DNA of 64,000 nucleotides from Diadema setosum (GCF_964275005.1 NC_092685.1:29720682-29784681), one strand, 5' to 3'. Counted from the stretch's first letter, positions 46,541 to 59,201 are shown. Numbers and translations: made by a program. Notes: a model not told the origin generated them from the sequence alone.

Positions 46541-47169
46541 CCGCACCTTCACCAGCCAGCAACGGTCACCACCAAGGCATAGGCCTACACCCTCATTCCC
46601 AGGATGCTGAGGCTGCACGTCAGTGTCTAGCTCAGTCGGAGCTAGCCATCATTCCTACCCCTGAGATGAATCGCACCATCCCTGATGTCACCGATGATGA
46701 TTCCTCTGGTCCCCTAACCACACCTCGTCATCGCTCGGGCCTGCCAGCATGCCAGCCATCTTCAGATGTCAACCAGTGTCCCTCACCCACTGATGAGCTT
46801 CCTGTGGATGTTCTCAATATCAGTGTTAGCAGCATCAGCACTCCTTATCGACGCAGTGGCCCCCCAGACCATCCCTGCACTATCGAAATCAACGACCCTC
46901 CTGGGCGCCCCTCAGATGCATCCAGAGGGCCCCATGCCTTCACCAGTACCTCCACTCCTGGAGATACATCTCACGTTCCACGGTGTGAGAAGAGTACTGC
47001 TCCTCGTGTTCAGCTCTGCACATTTGTGATGTCTCCAACCCCAGACATTGCTCCTACTCCTCGACCAGGTCACTCCACGGGCTTGCATGTAGGACCCCCT
47101 CCTGGCCGTCCTCCAGACATTGACTGTATATTCAGAAGCTCCCTGATAACTAATAACCCCTATTTTTGA
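46541..47169 (+). mobile_element. Pro/Ser/Thr-rich region of the LTR element
   Basis: Directly follows the Gag/protease frame. Rich in Pro, Ser, Thr and Asp, with no recognised domain. It may be a linker region or drifting sequence. Confidence 0.4.
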
Positions 47170-48695
47170 CCTCAGCTACTGGATGTTCCTGGACTCTGAC
47201 TTGTGAACTGAATTGTGTGCCACATGCCTGTTTCATTTTTATAAGTTTGTTAAGCTAATATATTTGTGTAAACATATAATAGGATAAATGGATTGTTGTT
47301 GATTAAATAATGTAGGATTTTTAAGGTTATCGGTTATTTTTTATCATTACGTATAATGTATATGTAAAATATTAGTGCTTTGAAGTGAGAAAAAAAAAGT
47401 GCGATGTATAAGTTTGTGATCTGTTATGTTTTATTTGTAAGGTAATATTGTAAACTTTAGTTGATAATTATGTTAGTTATATTGGATTTTTTTTTTTTTT
47501 TTACAATGAGTGAAGTTTGTGTGAATTGTGTATAGTTCTGCAACTTTTGATATTTTGGCACTCTGAGATTTAAAACTTGAGAGGTTCATTTTTTGTTTGT
47601 TTGTTTTTGTGATTGTATGAAATCTATGCACAGCATGCATTTTTTTTTTTTTTTTGAGCATACGTGTACTATATTACAAAGTTGTTAAAGACACCCAGTC
47701 GCGAGGATACATGGACATATTTCAGCCGCGGGCGGCAGCACGTAAACTCGCTTCCGAAGTTGCTACGAAGCGAAATTGTGTGCGTGCGCAAGACATCCCT
47801 AAAGCAATGTATCGCGCTATAGTATCTCGATTGCTCGCTTGATTGATCTGAGCGCGGGACAGTACGTTTTGTGTAATGTGAATTGAATGTATGGTATACT
47901 GTATGTACTGTGTGAGTTGATGTTCGCATGAGCTAGCTAGCTGCCTATACTTCGTACGACTACGCCTTCTGTTCATCGCATCGTCGATTGTCGTCACTCG
48001 TCAACTATACTGTAATCTATTAATCGTCAGTGATCAGACTAGTGAGTGCAGACCACATTATAGATAGGGTGGCCATCATGGACGATGACACATCGTCATG
48101 GGTAGCGGATATTACCGCCGAGTTGTCTATTTTGAACGCGGACGATTGGGTCGGAGACCCTGTATCATGTATGGTAGCCCTACTACATATCGACCACCCT
48201 TATTGAAACCGACCGCGTATAATTCGCGCACTAAACACTTAGTACGCACTTCTCTGCGCGCAAAGCACATAAAAATGGATTGGCTTTGAATGTAGATGAG
48301 GATGGTGTGGGAAAATGCGATAATTCGCTGTTCATTAATGGTTTTAATCAAGGACAAAATTTCGAATGAATATTTTCACCGAATCGTAATGACAGCACAG
48401 TGTAATGTCTATGGAAGTGTCTAAAAGGCTTCTATTTAAAAGCTTCGTACAACACGGTGTTCAATACAACTCGGTTTGCGTGCATTGTCAATGCAAAAAC
48501 AGCGGTCGATCCTAATAACGTGATTTACCGCGGGGAGCTGAAACGAGGCCACGCAAGTTCGTCGGCGATATTTTTGCACTGAAACTTCGAATCAAAAAGG
48601 GAACAACGGCATTTGATAGAGCTGGATTTTCTCAGTCAAGTTTTTTTACGTGAACTTCAGTGTTAAATATTCTTATCAAGCAAATAAACATTAGG

Positions 48696-48852
48696 CGGTC
48701 GATTAGTAGTAGGTCCAACCATACTTGCCCTGGCGTGTGTAAATTCAGGACGGGGAAGCGACTGTGCCCGTGCAGGGCCAACGGCCACAGTTGCACTGCA
48801 CAGTGTACCTGTGGCCATGGTAGAAGGGGGCCGTGCACCAACCGACATACCG
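48696..48852 (+). CDS. Cys-rich reading frame, possible exon
   Basis: About 45 residues with CPGVCKFRTGKRLCPC, SCTAQCTCGHGRRGPC and TNR. This regular Cys pattern recalls CXC-type metal-binding motifs. A possible donor (TCG|GTAAAT) follows at 48866. The frame is not linked to other exons with confidence. It could be a captured host exon, part of a nested transposon, or non-coding. Confidence 0.35.
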
Positions 48853-49126
48853 TTTCATCATCTTCGGTAAATATGTCTAAAATCTATATCTAATCAATAG
48901 TAGGGCCTAAACTAGAATCTATTCTTAGATCTATCATCTAACCTAAGTTCCCCTGTTTAACGTTAGAGTTCTACCAGATCTATTGGGTTAGACTACATGT
49001 ATGATGGAGCTTGCGATAGATCTATTCGATTATTTAAAATTTATTTGCAAATCCTAAATCATATTCTTGGCCACTTGGGGAATTTGCATAATATGATTGA
49101 TATGTAACACTTCTCATTTAATGGGA

Positions 49127-49199
49127 CTAATGACATTTGCTACCTACTGCTGGGTCAGTTTTTAAGAAGCGATAAACTGACCCAGCAAATGTCATTTCG
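49127..49199. repeat. Short hairpin
   Basis: ATGACATTTGCT...GGGTCAGTTT is mirrored by AAACTGACCCAGCAAATGTC, with a 9-base asymmetry in the left arm. Confidence 0.6.
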
Positions 49200-49399
49200 A
49201 TTACGGCGTTATCATAATTTGACATAAATGAGAACTTAGAGAAGTTTTTCGCGGAATTATACATAGAAAAATAGGCCTACTTGTCGATCAAACGCAAAGC
49301 CAAAGGCCCTAAAGTTACGGATACTACCAGTGATAGATTAGAAAAAGTCATTCCACTTCAATCATTGAAGCATGTAGGTCTAATAGACTTCAACGTTAC

Positions 49400-49726
49400 T
49401 TACACATCATCTGGATCTGGATTCCTTGAAGTTGTTGACTTGGCCAGCTGGGGTTGCTTGATTGGCGTAAGCCGTGGCATTACAATTCCACCGTGCATGC
49501 CATAATACGAATTTGCATATTCTAAATTCCTGCAAAACTGTTCATGCAACTCCAGCAAGTGGAAAGCAAATTTTTCATCGGCACGCTGAAGCTTCCCCCT
49601 CTGCCACTGGTCTCTTTGTACTTGTCCTAAGCATGCTAAGAACACGTCTCTCTGAGTTCTCCACTCGTCGATAGCGTCAAACAAGTAGATACGTTTCCTC
49701 GAGTTGGACGGCTGTTTGATCTCCAT
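49400..49726 (-). CDS. Unrecognised 108-residue frame inside the LTR element
   Basis: Minus strand, with an ATG at 49726. The first part looks protein-like: charged, with LFDAIDEWRTQRDVFLAC and KFAFHLLELHEQF suggesting amphipathic helices. No family is recognised. The GC-richer stretch at 50160-50400 could be its promoter side. It may be the first exon of a gene carried by a nested element, or chance. Confidence 0.3.
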   Translation of the reverse strand: MEIKQPSNSRKRIYLFDAIDEWRTQRDVFLACLGQVQRDQWQRGKLQRADEKFAFHLLELHEQFCRNLEYANSYYGMHGGIVMPRLTPIKQPQLAKSTTSRNPDPDDV

Positions 49727-52299
49727 TGTGAGGTTTCATTACTAAACCAAAGCCAAGGCTAAGCCGAAACAGTACAGCACTTTTTATTGTAAACAGTACA
49801 CGCATACCACACACATTATTGATATTGACATACCGGTACCGACGACTTTATATCAACTTTGTTATGTTACGATCCGGCCCAACGTACTGTACGTATAACA
49901 CAGCTGACGCAGCAGACTACAATGTATATTGCACGATGAGATCAAAACAACCTGCCATATGGCCATATGCATTGCAACTTGCTATACATGAAGCTTAGAG
50001 TTTTAATATTTCTTCATCAAAGCATATTCATAAATACCAAATATTAAACAAAATAATATATGAATAATTTGAAATATTGTTATATAATATTTTCAGACAT
50101 TTTGAAATACTATTGCTTAGATTGCTGAAATTGGCACCATAGTTCAAATAAACAGAGACTGGAGCCAGATACGTACGTACGTACACCACACAGCTCTACT
50201 GTTGTGTCGCCGCGACCGGTAGGAGAGATTTTCATGCGCATGGCTGGTTGTGCGGTTTTGTGCGTGCACCCATTCGGCCCCATTCGGTAGGTATTCGGGC
50301 GTCCATGTTGAAATTACAGTGGACGGCTCGCACGGCTTTCGTGCCCCACTGGTTTTTCGCTGGTGCGCTGCGTAGCGTCGTGTTCGGCATTCGGTACATA
50401 CGGGGGTACTATAACGGGGGGAGCAGCTTGTCGTGCTTTTCTACTGAGCTGCGAATCGCCTGCGACGACTGTATGCCTTTAATATTTTTGTTCTGGTCTA
50501 AAGTGTTTTGCATTGATTCTGATTCATGTAATGTACGAAAACAGTGCATGTACAGCTGTATATTATTGGATGCAAGTACATGTTGTAGTACATACATCAT
50601 GTAAGCAGAAAGTTGACTTGCACATAGCAACTTGTGCAAATCTGAATAACATGTACTGTATACCGTTTTATGTGTGTAGCATACACATGATGGTTTTGAC
50701 AGCAACTCAAGTATAAGTCAGCATTTTTATGTTTGTGTTTTTGCCTTTCAGTTTGCCCAGTGTGTGTGATTCTTTGAGTCATTTCCTATGTCTTATGTCA
50801 AATACATATTGCACACATTTAGGAGAGGTGAGATTTTTACATACGTATGTATGATGTTCGTTTGATTTTTTTGTTGTTGTTGCACATGCAAGGGTAGAAT
50901 ATCAGTAACAGGTTTATTGATGAAGAAAAGATAAATGTACGTATGATGATAATTTGTCATTATATGATATGTATGGTAACACATTGTACATGGCATATAC
51001 AATGTAGTTTTGATGGACCTCATGTAGCTCATTCTTCCCCTTTTTGATATGTAAGAACCATATGTCAGGTCATATTGTATGGAATGACGTCAATGTCGGA
51101 GTCCGTTTTTGATACACTTGAAGGACAAAATATGTTTCGGAAGTTTGAGTATGTTTTTAAAAGTGTAATACACCGTACAGGTGTATTTGATCTCTGCGTT
51201 TTTCTGATACAAATGTATATTGTAATTTGTTTTTATATACAGTACATCTTTTACTGGATGTATCGTTGTCAGTTGTTTCGTTTGGTATATGCCAAAGGGT
51301 TGTAGTAATAACTCACATGATATGTTAATGATGACATTAAGGTTTTGATATTGCTACATCAGATGGGTGGCTATTTTCAGCGGCTTTCATTCACATGCGT
51401 GTCTTACTCATACCGATTTGAATACATGTATCAGGCACTATTATGAACACACCACATTGTTGTTTTCAATGCCACGTTGCTTTCATTTGATTTATCTAGG
51501 CATTTTTGTGTTTACGCTTTTACAGCCTATGATGATGTTTATTTGGTTCTAATGTAACAACATTGTGTGTGGTGTGTATGTGCTTTAAGACTGTAGAGGA
51601 AAGACAGCTATAGTGTAGTGTTTATGTACACTCGTTCCAAATCCCAGCTTATGTAGAAGAAAAGTGATTACAGCTGTATGTGGTGTGTTTAACAGTGTTG
51701 TAACAAAAGAGTGAATGAGAGTGGGGAGACCATGGTACTTGTACGTAGGCCTACAGTAGTAGTGTTTCATACTGTGAGAAAAGGTAGAAAGTGAGGTAGC
51801 TACATGTGTTTGTATGATATTTGATAGTTGACATTGTGAAATATTTTCTGTTTCATTTACACCGTAAAGTAGTTTGTTTTATTAAGTGTTGTTTTATGAT
51901 TGGTAGAAGACGTTGTACAGGGTATGTATGAGGTTATACATGTATAGCATAGGTTATTGGTATTTTTGTATGGGCATGATTCTGATTGTTGATCCAGTGA
52001 GTAAGTACTGTATGATAGCAGTGCTTATCATAGTGTAATGTTGGTGTTTCATATTAGTTGGGTGTCAGTCAGTCCATACAAGTTTCTAGAGACCGTGTCT
52101 ATATGGGGATAATGTTTGTATTAATGTTATCAAATCATTGAGTGTTCGTAATGTGGTCTAGCTATCCACATCATTAGTCAGAAGTTTGATTGGTTTAATT
52201 CCACACACATTCTTGGCATATTGAATGTGCATGATTATTCCATAGCCAAGGGTTTCCCATTGTGTTATGTAGAAGAAGACAGAAAGAAGAAAGTGATCG

Positions 52300-52477
52300 C
52301 GCCAGTGTGTTATACTGCCCTCTTACGGGCAGTGTTTGAGATGTATGTTATATTGTTGTTGTACAACCTTCGCCCCTTTCGGCCGGCAGTTTGTGTTGCG
52401 TGAGCATAATAAAGTTTGCTTAAACCTTAACTATTGTGACTGGTTATCCATCCCCGAACGATGTTCTTTTAATGGCG
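52300..52477 (+). repeat. 3' LTR (178 bp)
   Basis: Pairs with the 5' LTR, with two differences in 178 positions. It is preceded by a purine-rich tract and followed by GCTC-containing flank. Confidence 0.85.
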
Positions 52478-53970
52478 CTCGCAAACATTCGCAGCTCGGT
52501 AAGAATACCCCCTTGAGTGAGCATCCGAACATATCATTGTTCTGTTGTTCTTCTTCAGAGGGACCCACACATTATAAACGGGTTTTTTTTTTTTTGCATA
52601 TTCTATTACACAGCCTATACTACCTGCCAAGTTTGTAAACAACAACCAAAAAAAAAAAATCATCAAGCAGTTTAAATAGTCTCAGTCTTTGTCTTTCATG
52701 ACCTCAGCGATGTAGGTTCCCCACTTCACACAATCTTAATCATCCACCATGAATGTTACGGACTTAAGATTGATTTCAATGGATTTTGTGCTATTTAACT
52801 GTTATAGTCTTTATTATACTGAACTGACAATTCATGCATGTGTTACTTTACATTGTCATGGATGTATAGTGCAAATACAGCGCTGTATAATTTGTGTAGA
52901 AACTTAATAAAAATAACGAAATAAAATGAAATGAAATGTTTTGTGTATCCTGTAGAGACCAGTGTCCATCCTCAATATGATTATGTTTTTCTTGGTCCCC
53001 CTCTTGTTGCATCTCCCTCTATATACTTGCATAAATACATGGGCGGGCTTCCATTAAAAGCGTGGTGCGCGTTTGACTATAATAATCATAATGATATTCC
53101 ATCACCCGCCAAGTTTGGTATAAATATTATTTGACCAACCATTTAAGAAGAAGATGAAAGGATGAAAATTAGCCAATGATTTGGTGCTTGCCCTATGCGG
53201 GCCACCACCGAGTCTGCTATACACAAAATTGAAAGTGTACAGGGTCAACGGCGTAAATCCATACTGAGGAGTGGGGGGGGGGGGGGGATGGTCACCATCA
53301 CCACGATTACAAGCCCATAACCGGACCGGCGCAGCCTTTTTTTTTTTTTTGGTTGGGGGGGGGGGGGGGGTGGGGGAGAAGCTTTGTGCCCCCCTCCCCC
53401 CCCCCCACACACACACACACTTTACAGGGATCGGATGCCCCACTCTTTTGCATGAAATATAAAGTGGGAGAAAAGTGGCAGCAACAACATAAAGACTTTT
53501 TGTTCTTGTTGCTTTTTTTTTTTTTTTTTTTTGCTTGTCAGACGACTTTCGGCGGAAAACCAGACCTTAAAAGTATGAAAACATTTTTTTTTTGAAATAT
53601 CTGTGAGAGGGAGCGGAACGACTAAACGGGGGAAGGGTGTGTATGGGGGGGGGGGGTATCCCTCTCCCACACGAGGAAGATTTTGCATTTTCAGACCTGA
53701 AATTCAGCGATCTGGTGCTCACTTGTGGTGAAAATTTTCTTTTCTTTTCTTTAAAAAAACAATAAGAAAATGAAATATTCACAATATATTATTGAATGAC
53801 AAAATCGTGGTATTTCAGCTCTTGCTGTGCGACATCACTGTGAAGGCCTACTAAATAATGGGGCCTATCATCGGCGTAGACAGGATTTGATCTTAGGAGG
53901 AGCGGTTATGTGAGGGAACGAATCAAGCGAGGGGGGAGGGTATGGTAGGGGGGTTTCCCCCTCCTAGGGT
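52478..53970. other. Stretch without a recognised gene, with long G and C runs
   Basis: Poly-T, poly-G and poly-C tracts are frequent (53270-53286, 53331-53370, 53388-53420, 53512-53532, 53645-53656). Open frames here are low-complexity artefacts. Confidence 0.6.
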
Positions 53971-53974
53971 GAAA

Positions 53975-55905
53975 TCTCTTTGCGTTGAAAATTTTGACAT
54001 TTTTCAGTCCAAAAACTGCCGTTTGTAGCTATATTCTTCGCTTTGGAAATTAAGGGGGGCACACCAGGCGCAACTGCTGTCAATCACAGGCAGCAACATC
54101 AGGAGAATGGCATAGCGATTAAATGCGAGCGAGCGGAGCGAGCGAGCATGAAAATTTTAACATTTTACAGTCTAAAAACTGCCGTTTGTAGCTATACTTT
54201 TTCGCTTTGGAAATTAAGGGGGGCCGCATCAGGCGCAACTGCTGGCAATTACTGGCAGCAACATCAGGAGAATGGCATAGCAGTTAAATGCGAGCGAGCG
54301 GGGCGAGCGAGCTTGAAAATTTTGACACTTTACAGTCCAAAGACTGCCGTTTGTGGCTGTATTTTTTCGCTTTGGAAATTATGGGGGCACACCGGGCGCA
54401 ACTGCCGGCAATCGGGCAGCAACATCAGAATGGCATAACGATTAAATGCGAGCGAGCGAAGCAAGTGAGCTTGAAAATTTTGATATTTTACTGTCCCACA
54501 TGTCCTTTGTGGCTGTACTAGTATTTTTTCCCTTTGGAAAGTAAGGGGGCGCACCGGGCGAAAACTGCTGGCAATTACTGGCAGCAACATCAGGAGAATG
54601 GCATAATGATTAAATGCGAGCGAGCGAAGCGAATGAGCTTGAATTTTTTGAAATTTCCCAGTCCCAAAAACTGTCGTTTGTGGCTGTATTTTTTCGCTTT
54701 GGAAATTAAGGGGGCGCACCGGGAAAAACTGTTGGCAATTACTGGCAGCAACATCAGGAGAATGGCATAATGATTAAATGCGAGCGAGCGAAGCGAGTGA
54801 GCTTCAAAATTTTGACATTAGACAGTCCAAAAACTGCCGTTTGTAGCTATATTTTTCGCTTTGGAAATTAAGGGGGCGCACCGGGTGAAAACTGCTGGCA
54901 ATTACTGGCAGCAACATCAGGAGAATGGAATAATAATTAAATGCGAGCGAGCTTCAAAAGTTTGACATTTTACAATCCCCAAACTACCGTTTGTAGCTAT
55001 ATTTTTCGCTTTGGAAATTATGGGGGGCGCACCTGCTCACAATCACTGGCAGCAACATCAGGAGAATGGCATAGCGATTAAATGCGAGCGAGCGGAGCGA
55101 GCGAGCTTGAAAATTTTGACATTTTACAGTCTAAACACTGCCGTTTGTAGCTATACTTTTTCGCTTTGGAAATTTAGGGGGCACACCGAGTGCAACTGCC
55201 GGCAGTTACTGGCAGCAACATCAGGAGAATGGCATAGCGGTTAAATGCGAGCAAGCGGAGCGAGCGAGCTTGAAAATTTTGACATTTTACAGTCCAAAGA
55301 CTGCCGTTGGTGGCTGTATTTTTTCGCTTTGGAAATTAAGGGGGCACACCGGGCGCAACTGCCGGCAATTACTGGCAGCAACATCAGGAGAATGGCATAC
55401 TGATTAAATGATAGCGAGCGAAGCGAGTGAGCTTGAAAATTTTGACATTTTCCAGTCCCCCAAACTGTCGTTTGTGGCTGTATTTTTTTCGCTTTGGAAA
55501 TTAAGGGGGCGCACCGGGCAAAAACTGTTGGCAATTACTGGCAGCAACATCAGGAGAATGGCATAATGATTAAATGCGAGCGAGCGAAGCGAGCGAGCTT
55601 CAAAAATTTGACATTTTACAGTCCCCAAACTGCCGTTTGTAGCTATATTTTTCGCTTTGGAAATTAAGGGGGCGCACCTGCTCACAATCACTGGCAGCAA
55701 CATCAGGAGAATGGCATAGCGATTGAATGCGAGCGAGCTTGAAAATTTTGACATTTTACAGTCTAAAAACTGCCGTTTGTAGCTATACTTTTTCGCTTTG
55801 GAAACTTAGGGGGCACACCGAGTGCAACTGCCGGCAATTACTGGCAGCAACATCAGGAGAATGGCATAGCGGTTAAATGCGAGCGAGCTTGAAAATTTTG
55901 ACATT
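53975..55905. repeat. 150-bp minisatellite, about 13 units
   Basis: Tandem units contain CTGCCGTTTGTAGCTATA, TTCGCTTTGGAAATTA, a GGGGGCGCACCGGG stretch, CAGCAACATCAGGAGAATGG and TAAATGCGAGCGAGC. Units vary by substitution and by length, since some lack part of the GCGAGC tract. All long frames on either strand come from the repetition. Confidence 0.9.
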
Positions 55906-56039
55906 TCGTCGGCGACCATCCGAACCGTCGTATATGTCAAAATTCGGTAAATTTTTCGAATTTCAGATTTTGCCGTTTTAAGATAGCCCAGCACACACTC
56001 TTTCTACTCACAAAATTTTGAAACCGGATTTTGTGTTTT

Positions 56040-56232
56040 TAACAGAGAAATTTGATATACGTCATTTTGCCTGAACGCGAATTGGCTGAAGGCGTTCATC
56101 CGAACCGACGTATCGCTATACGTCGGTTCGGGTGGGCGCGAATCTTCGAGTCGCGTTCAGAGAAGGTGTCGTATCGCCAAAACTGGCAGAAGCAGACGAT
56201 CGTAGCGCCAACCGGACCCTCCCCAGGACCGG
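56040..56232 (+). promoter_or_regulatory. GC-richer segment upstream of gene D, possible promoter or 5' UTR exon
   Basis: Its composition contrasts with the AT-rich surroundings. It ends in CCAGGACCG|GTGAGT, a good donor. An acceptor-like TTTAGTCTAG at 56457-56466 precedes the gene D start codon, so an untranslated first exon spliced to 56467 is possible. Confidence 0.35.
56100..56131. repeat. Perfect 14-bp inverted repeat with a 4-base loop
   Basis: CCGAACCGACGTAT and its exact complement around CGCT. A related CATCCGAACCGTCGTAT lies at about 55917. It may be a palindromic binding site or the remnant of a foldback element. Confidence 0.75.
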
Positions 56233-56483
56233 TGAGTTTTATAATGTGTAGCTATGAAATCATGCAATTTCAAATAAAATGAACAGACCCAAGCAAGTTC
56301 TATCCGTAAGATTGTCACTTGTCAAGATAAATACGCAGATTGTCGTGGGTTTTCCAAAATATTTCGTTTTGTTGTTAGGTGTAGTCCTGTGTATAGATAA
56401 ATATGTGGGTACAAAGGGATACTCTATAATAGTAGGGTTTAAATCATTCATAGACCCTTTAGTCTAGAAAAACAACGTTCACA

Positions 56484-56577
56484 ATGTTCTCGTTGAGTTG
56501 GCTTTATGTGCTTATGGTCCATATATGGACCTCATACGTAGTGGGTGTGGACAGTGCCAAACTGTTAACACTTCAGG
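56484..56577 (+). CDS. Gene D, exon 1: signal-peptide-like start
   Basis: 31 codons plus one base, ending CAGG|GTGAGT in phase 1. It starts MFSLSWLYVLMVHIW and continues hydrophobic to a small-residue site (VDSA), as expected for a signal peptide or membrane anchor. The phase matches the next exon at 57500. The start Met is the first ATG after an acceptor-like TCTAG. Confidence 0.5.
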
Positions 56578-57499
56578 GTGAGTTGTTTGGGAATCAACCA
56601 TAAAAAGTACGAGATTGCTAACGTTAGACGAGTCTAACAAGTTAGTCACAGCCAACAATTTAGAGCCGCTAATCGCTGGTTCATCATTGAGTATAGGGCC
56701 CTAGAATTCTGATGATAGGTTCTATACTTACTTACATATATATCTATGGCCGATTGAGCCCCAAGCTTGCAAACACACACAAAGAAAACACCCAAATCTG
56801 AGTGTAATGTATCTCATGTGAATTTGCCAATTGATGTACATTTGTAAGCCAAGGATCTAGTAGAAGGGCCTATACTGGCTATAGTAAAAATGAATGATTT
56901 TACCAACGTCTGTAAATTTATCTGATACTAGTATTCCTAGGACTCAAGGAGTAGGATTAAATTATGCTGGTCCATAAATACATGTGTGTTGTTCAGAGAT
57001 CTAGCCAACTGCAAATGCTTTGTACGGTACCGGTACTGAGTACAGTACCTGGGTATGTTTTTATCGCATGCATTTTTGTGTCGCTGTGAGTGCCAAGTCT
57101 CCATAATATTGAAATCACTGCAATGAAGGCTTTAGTGTGTTAACAGGCCAGAGGGCAGTACTTGAGTAAGCCCCTCCTGTGAATCTAATAGTAATACGCT
57201 GATGTTCCACTATGATTAAAATATATAAATTGAGGTCTAAATGCAATGTTCCACTTGTCAGATCTAGCCTAGCTAGGCTATAGGTGCTCACACATTCTAG
57301 AGAGTAGTTTTGCAGTACCATAAGCACAGGGAATCTTCGCCCTCTATCTGTTTATAATATGAGTTGAATTGTGTTTTTGCATTTTTATGATCAATGTATA
57401 AATAGACCACTAGATAGGCTTGAGGTGAAACATTTCTGCTAAAATTAAACATTTTTTTAATACACTTGTAGTGAATGTTTCTGTTTTTGTTTGTTACAG

Positions 57500-57796
57500 G
57501 TCTTTGTCCTCAGGGAAACCAACAGATATTGAAGTCCTTTGGGACAAAGATGGGTACGAGGAATACTGTAGCTGTTGATCAGCTGAAATTCAGGAAGGGC
57601 AGCTTCCCACGACTTGGAGTTCGTGTGTCAATGCGATGGCACAGGAAACTGTGGGAATGCACAGTTACTGCTGTGTATGGGGGAGAGAATTCTGAAAGCA
57701 GTAGCGATGATGGAAACACAAGCACCGCAGACAGCAGTGACGAAGATGATACTTCTGATTATGACGATGATGACAACATTTACCTGGCGAAATTAG
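57500..57796 (+). CDS. Gene D, exon 2: basic then acidic region
   Basis: 297 bases in phase 1 at both ends, between TTGTTACAG and GTAAGA. It encodes GLCPQGNQQ, a basic stretch (KFRKGSFPRLGVRVSMRWHRKLWECTV in parts) and then a Ser/Asp-rich acidic tail (SESSSDDG, SDEDDTSDYDDDD). No family is recognised. The acidic tail is unusual for a secreted protein and could bind cations or basic partners. The C-terminal AKL joins to Val-Gly-Ile in exon 3. Confidence 0.6.
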
Positions 57797-58630
57797 GTAA
57801 GATTGAGCGCACTCAAATGAATACATACTTGTAGTAAAAAGTATGGACAGTATACAGTGTGTGTGTTTATTCAATGCCTAGATAACCTCATAACTGTGCT
57901 GCAATGTTAGAAGTAGCTTACTCCATACTGCATGAATGCATTTAAGTAGTGCCTGGTATATTAGGTTTTCATGGTGTCAACTCATATACAGCACAACCTG
58001 GTATACCATGTTTTCAAAATAAAGACATGAGCGTGTACTTGTGTAGCCTTAATTCATGTTTATTAGTGTTATGCCTGAAAAAAAAATAAAACTTTAATGA
58101 ACAGATTAGACCTTCTATCAGTATCTTTTCTTTTTCTGTGTCACATCTGCTTGTATTTTGTGTTAGTTACTTTTTCCAATTTCGTAATGCCCTTGTATTG
58201 CTGCAAAACTGAAAATCTATGTGTGTAGCCAGCAAGGCTGAGTTTAAAAAATGTTGACTTGCTGACCCCATTCGGGTGCCCTATAGTAACAAAAGAGTTT
58301 GTAAGCCTATTAGCAAATGCTATTTTTGTGCCTAACTTCCAATGATGTTTTTGTATTCTTCATAAGCACATGCAATTGACTGTGGAAAGAGGATGCATGT
58401 ACCGCTTGACTGCTTTTGCATTTAATGCAGATCACCAGTCTATCCGATCTCTGCTGATGGGCAAAAATAAAACTCTTGTTTGTGGACATTCACATAGGTC
58501 TATCTGAAAAATGTGTTAATAAAAGGTTAATCTTAATTTAAAAAAAAAAATAAATTCAACTTATTAAAAAATATGATATTAACAGTGAAAAATATATGCA
58601 CTATGTATATTTTATTTTCCTCATTTACAG

Positions 58631-58747
58631 TTGGCATCAAAAAGGACATCAGCTGCATTCCAGAGATACCAAAGCTAGTATTGAACAGTGAAGGAGCACC
58701 GTTAGATCCATCCCAGCAGAATGTCAGCTCTGACCAACTTCTCAATG
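58631..58747 (+). CDS. Gene D repeat exon 1 (39 residues, type A)
   Basis: 117 bases, phase 1 at both ends, acceptor TTTACAG, donor ATG|GTGAGT. It encodes VGIKKDISCIPEIP, a hydrophobic stretch, and DPSQQNVSSDQLL near the end. One Cys. Intact, and joins exon 2 in frame. Confidence 0.6.
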
Positions 58748-59201
58748 GTGAGTGTTTGTAAAGCCTTAATCTTGTTCAGAAACCCAAGCAGATATGGTTG
58801 AATCAATCTTGTTGTAATATCAATTAGTAATCCCGATTAAATTATGCTATTGCTGTCATAATAGCAAATAAAAAGAATGACAGCAACTATACACCAGCAA
58901 AGAATGTAGCATCCTGGCTACCATGTACCAGTATTTTTTGCAGTTGTCAGGGGTGGGTCAAGGAATTCTGTAAATTGGGGGGTGGGGACCACACACACAT
59001 CTCCAGTTTTTCTCTGTTTATTTTTTGTTATAAAAAAGGGCATCTTAAACCCCATGTGTCCTTGCGCAGATCCACCGTGGGTTGTAATCTGGATTACAAA
59101 GAAATGATAAAGTCAATCTTTCAATAAACATGATTTTACAAAAATGTAACATCTATGCACCATATGTATTTTCTTTTTCTTTTTGTTTTCTTCATTTCCA
59201 G

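Larger units (their letters stand above)
47170..52299. other. Interior of the LTR element without recognised pol
   Basis: T-rich DNA (47.2-47.65 kb), then about 2.6 kb of mixed sequence with GC-rich patches (47.7-50.45 kb) containing the Cys-rich frame and the minus-strand frame listed separately, then TG-rich DNA to the 3' LTR. The middle part may be a nested insertion. Confidence 0.45.
44877..52477 (+). mobile_element. Ty3/gypsy LTR retrotransposon (fossil, young)
   Basis: A 7.6-kb element with two 178-bp LTRs, a primer-binding-site-like sequence after the 5' LTR, a purine-rich tract (52271-52291) before the 3' LTR and a likely 4-base target duplication, GCTC. A Gag/protease frame is recognised at 45299-46540. 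I find no reverse transcriptase, RNase H or integrase between 47.2 and 52.3 kb, so it looks non-autonomous or broken, with unrelated DNA in its interior. LTR identity of about 99% suggests a recent insertion. Confidence 0.75.

Noticed and set aside
54043-55994. Many overlapping open frames on both strands
   Set aside because: They repeat with the 150-bp minisatellite and have no protein-like constraint.
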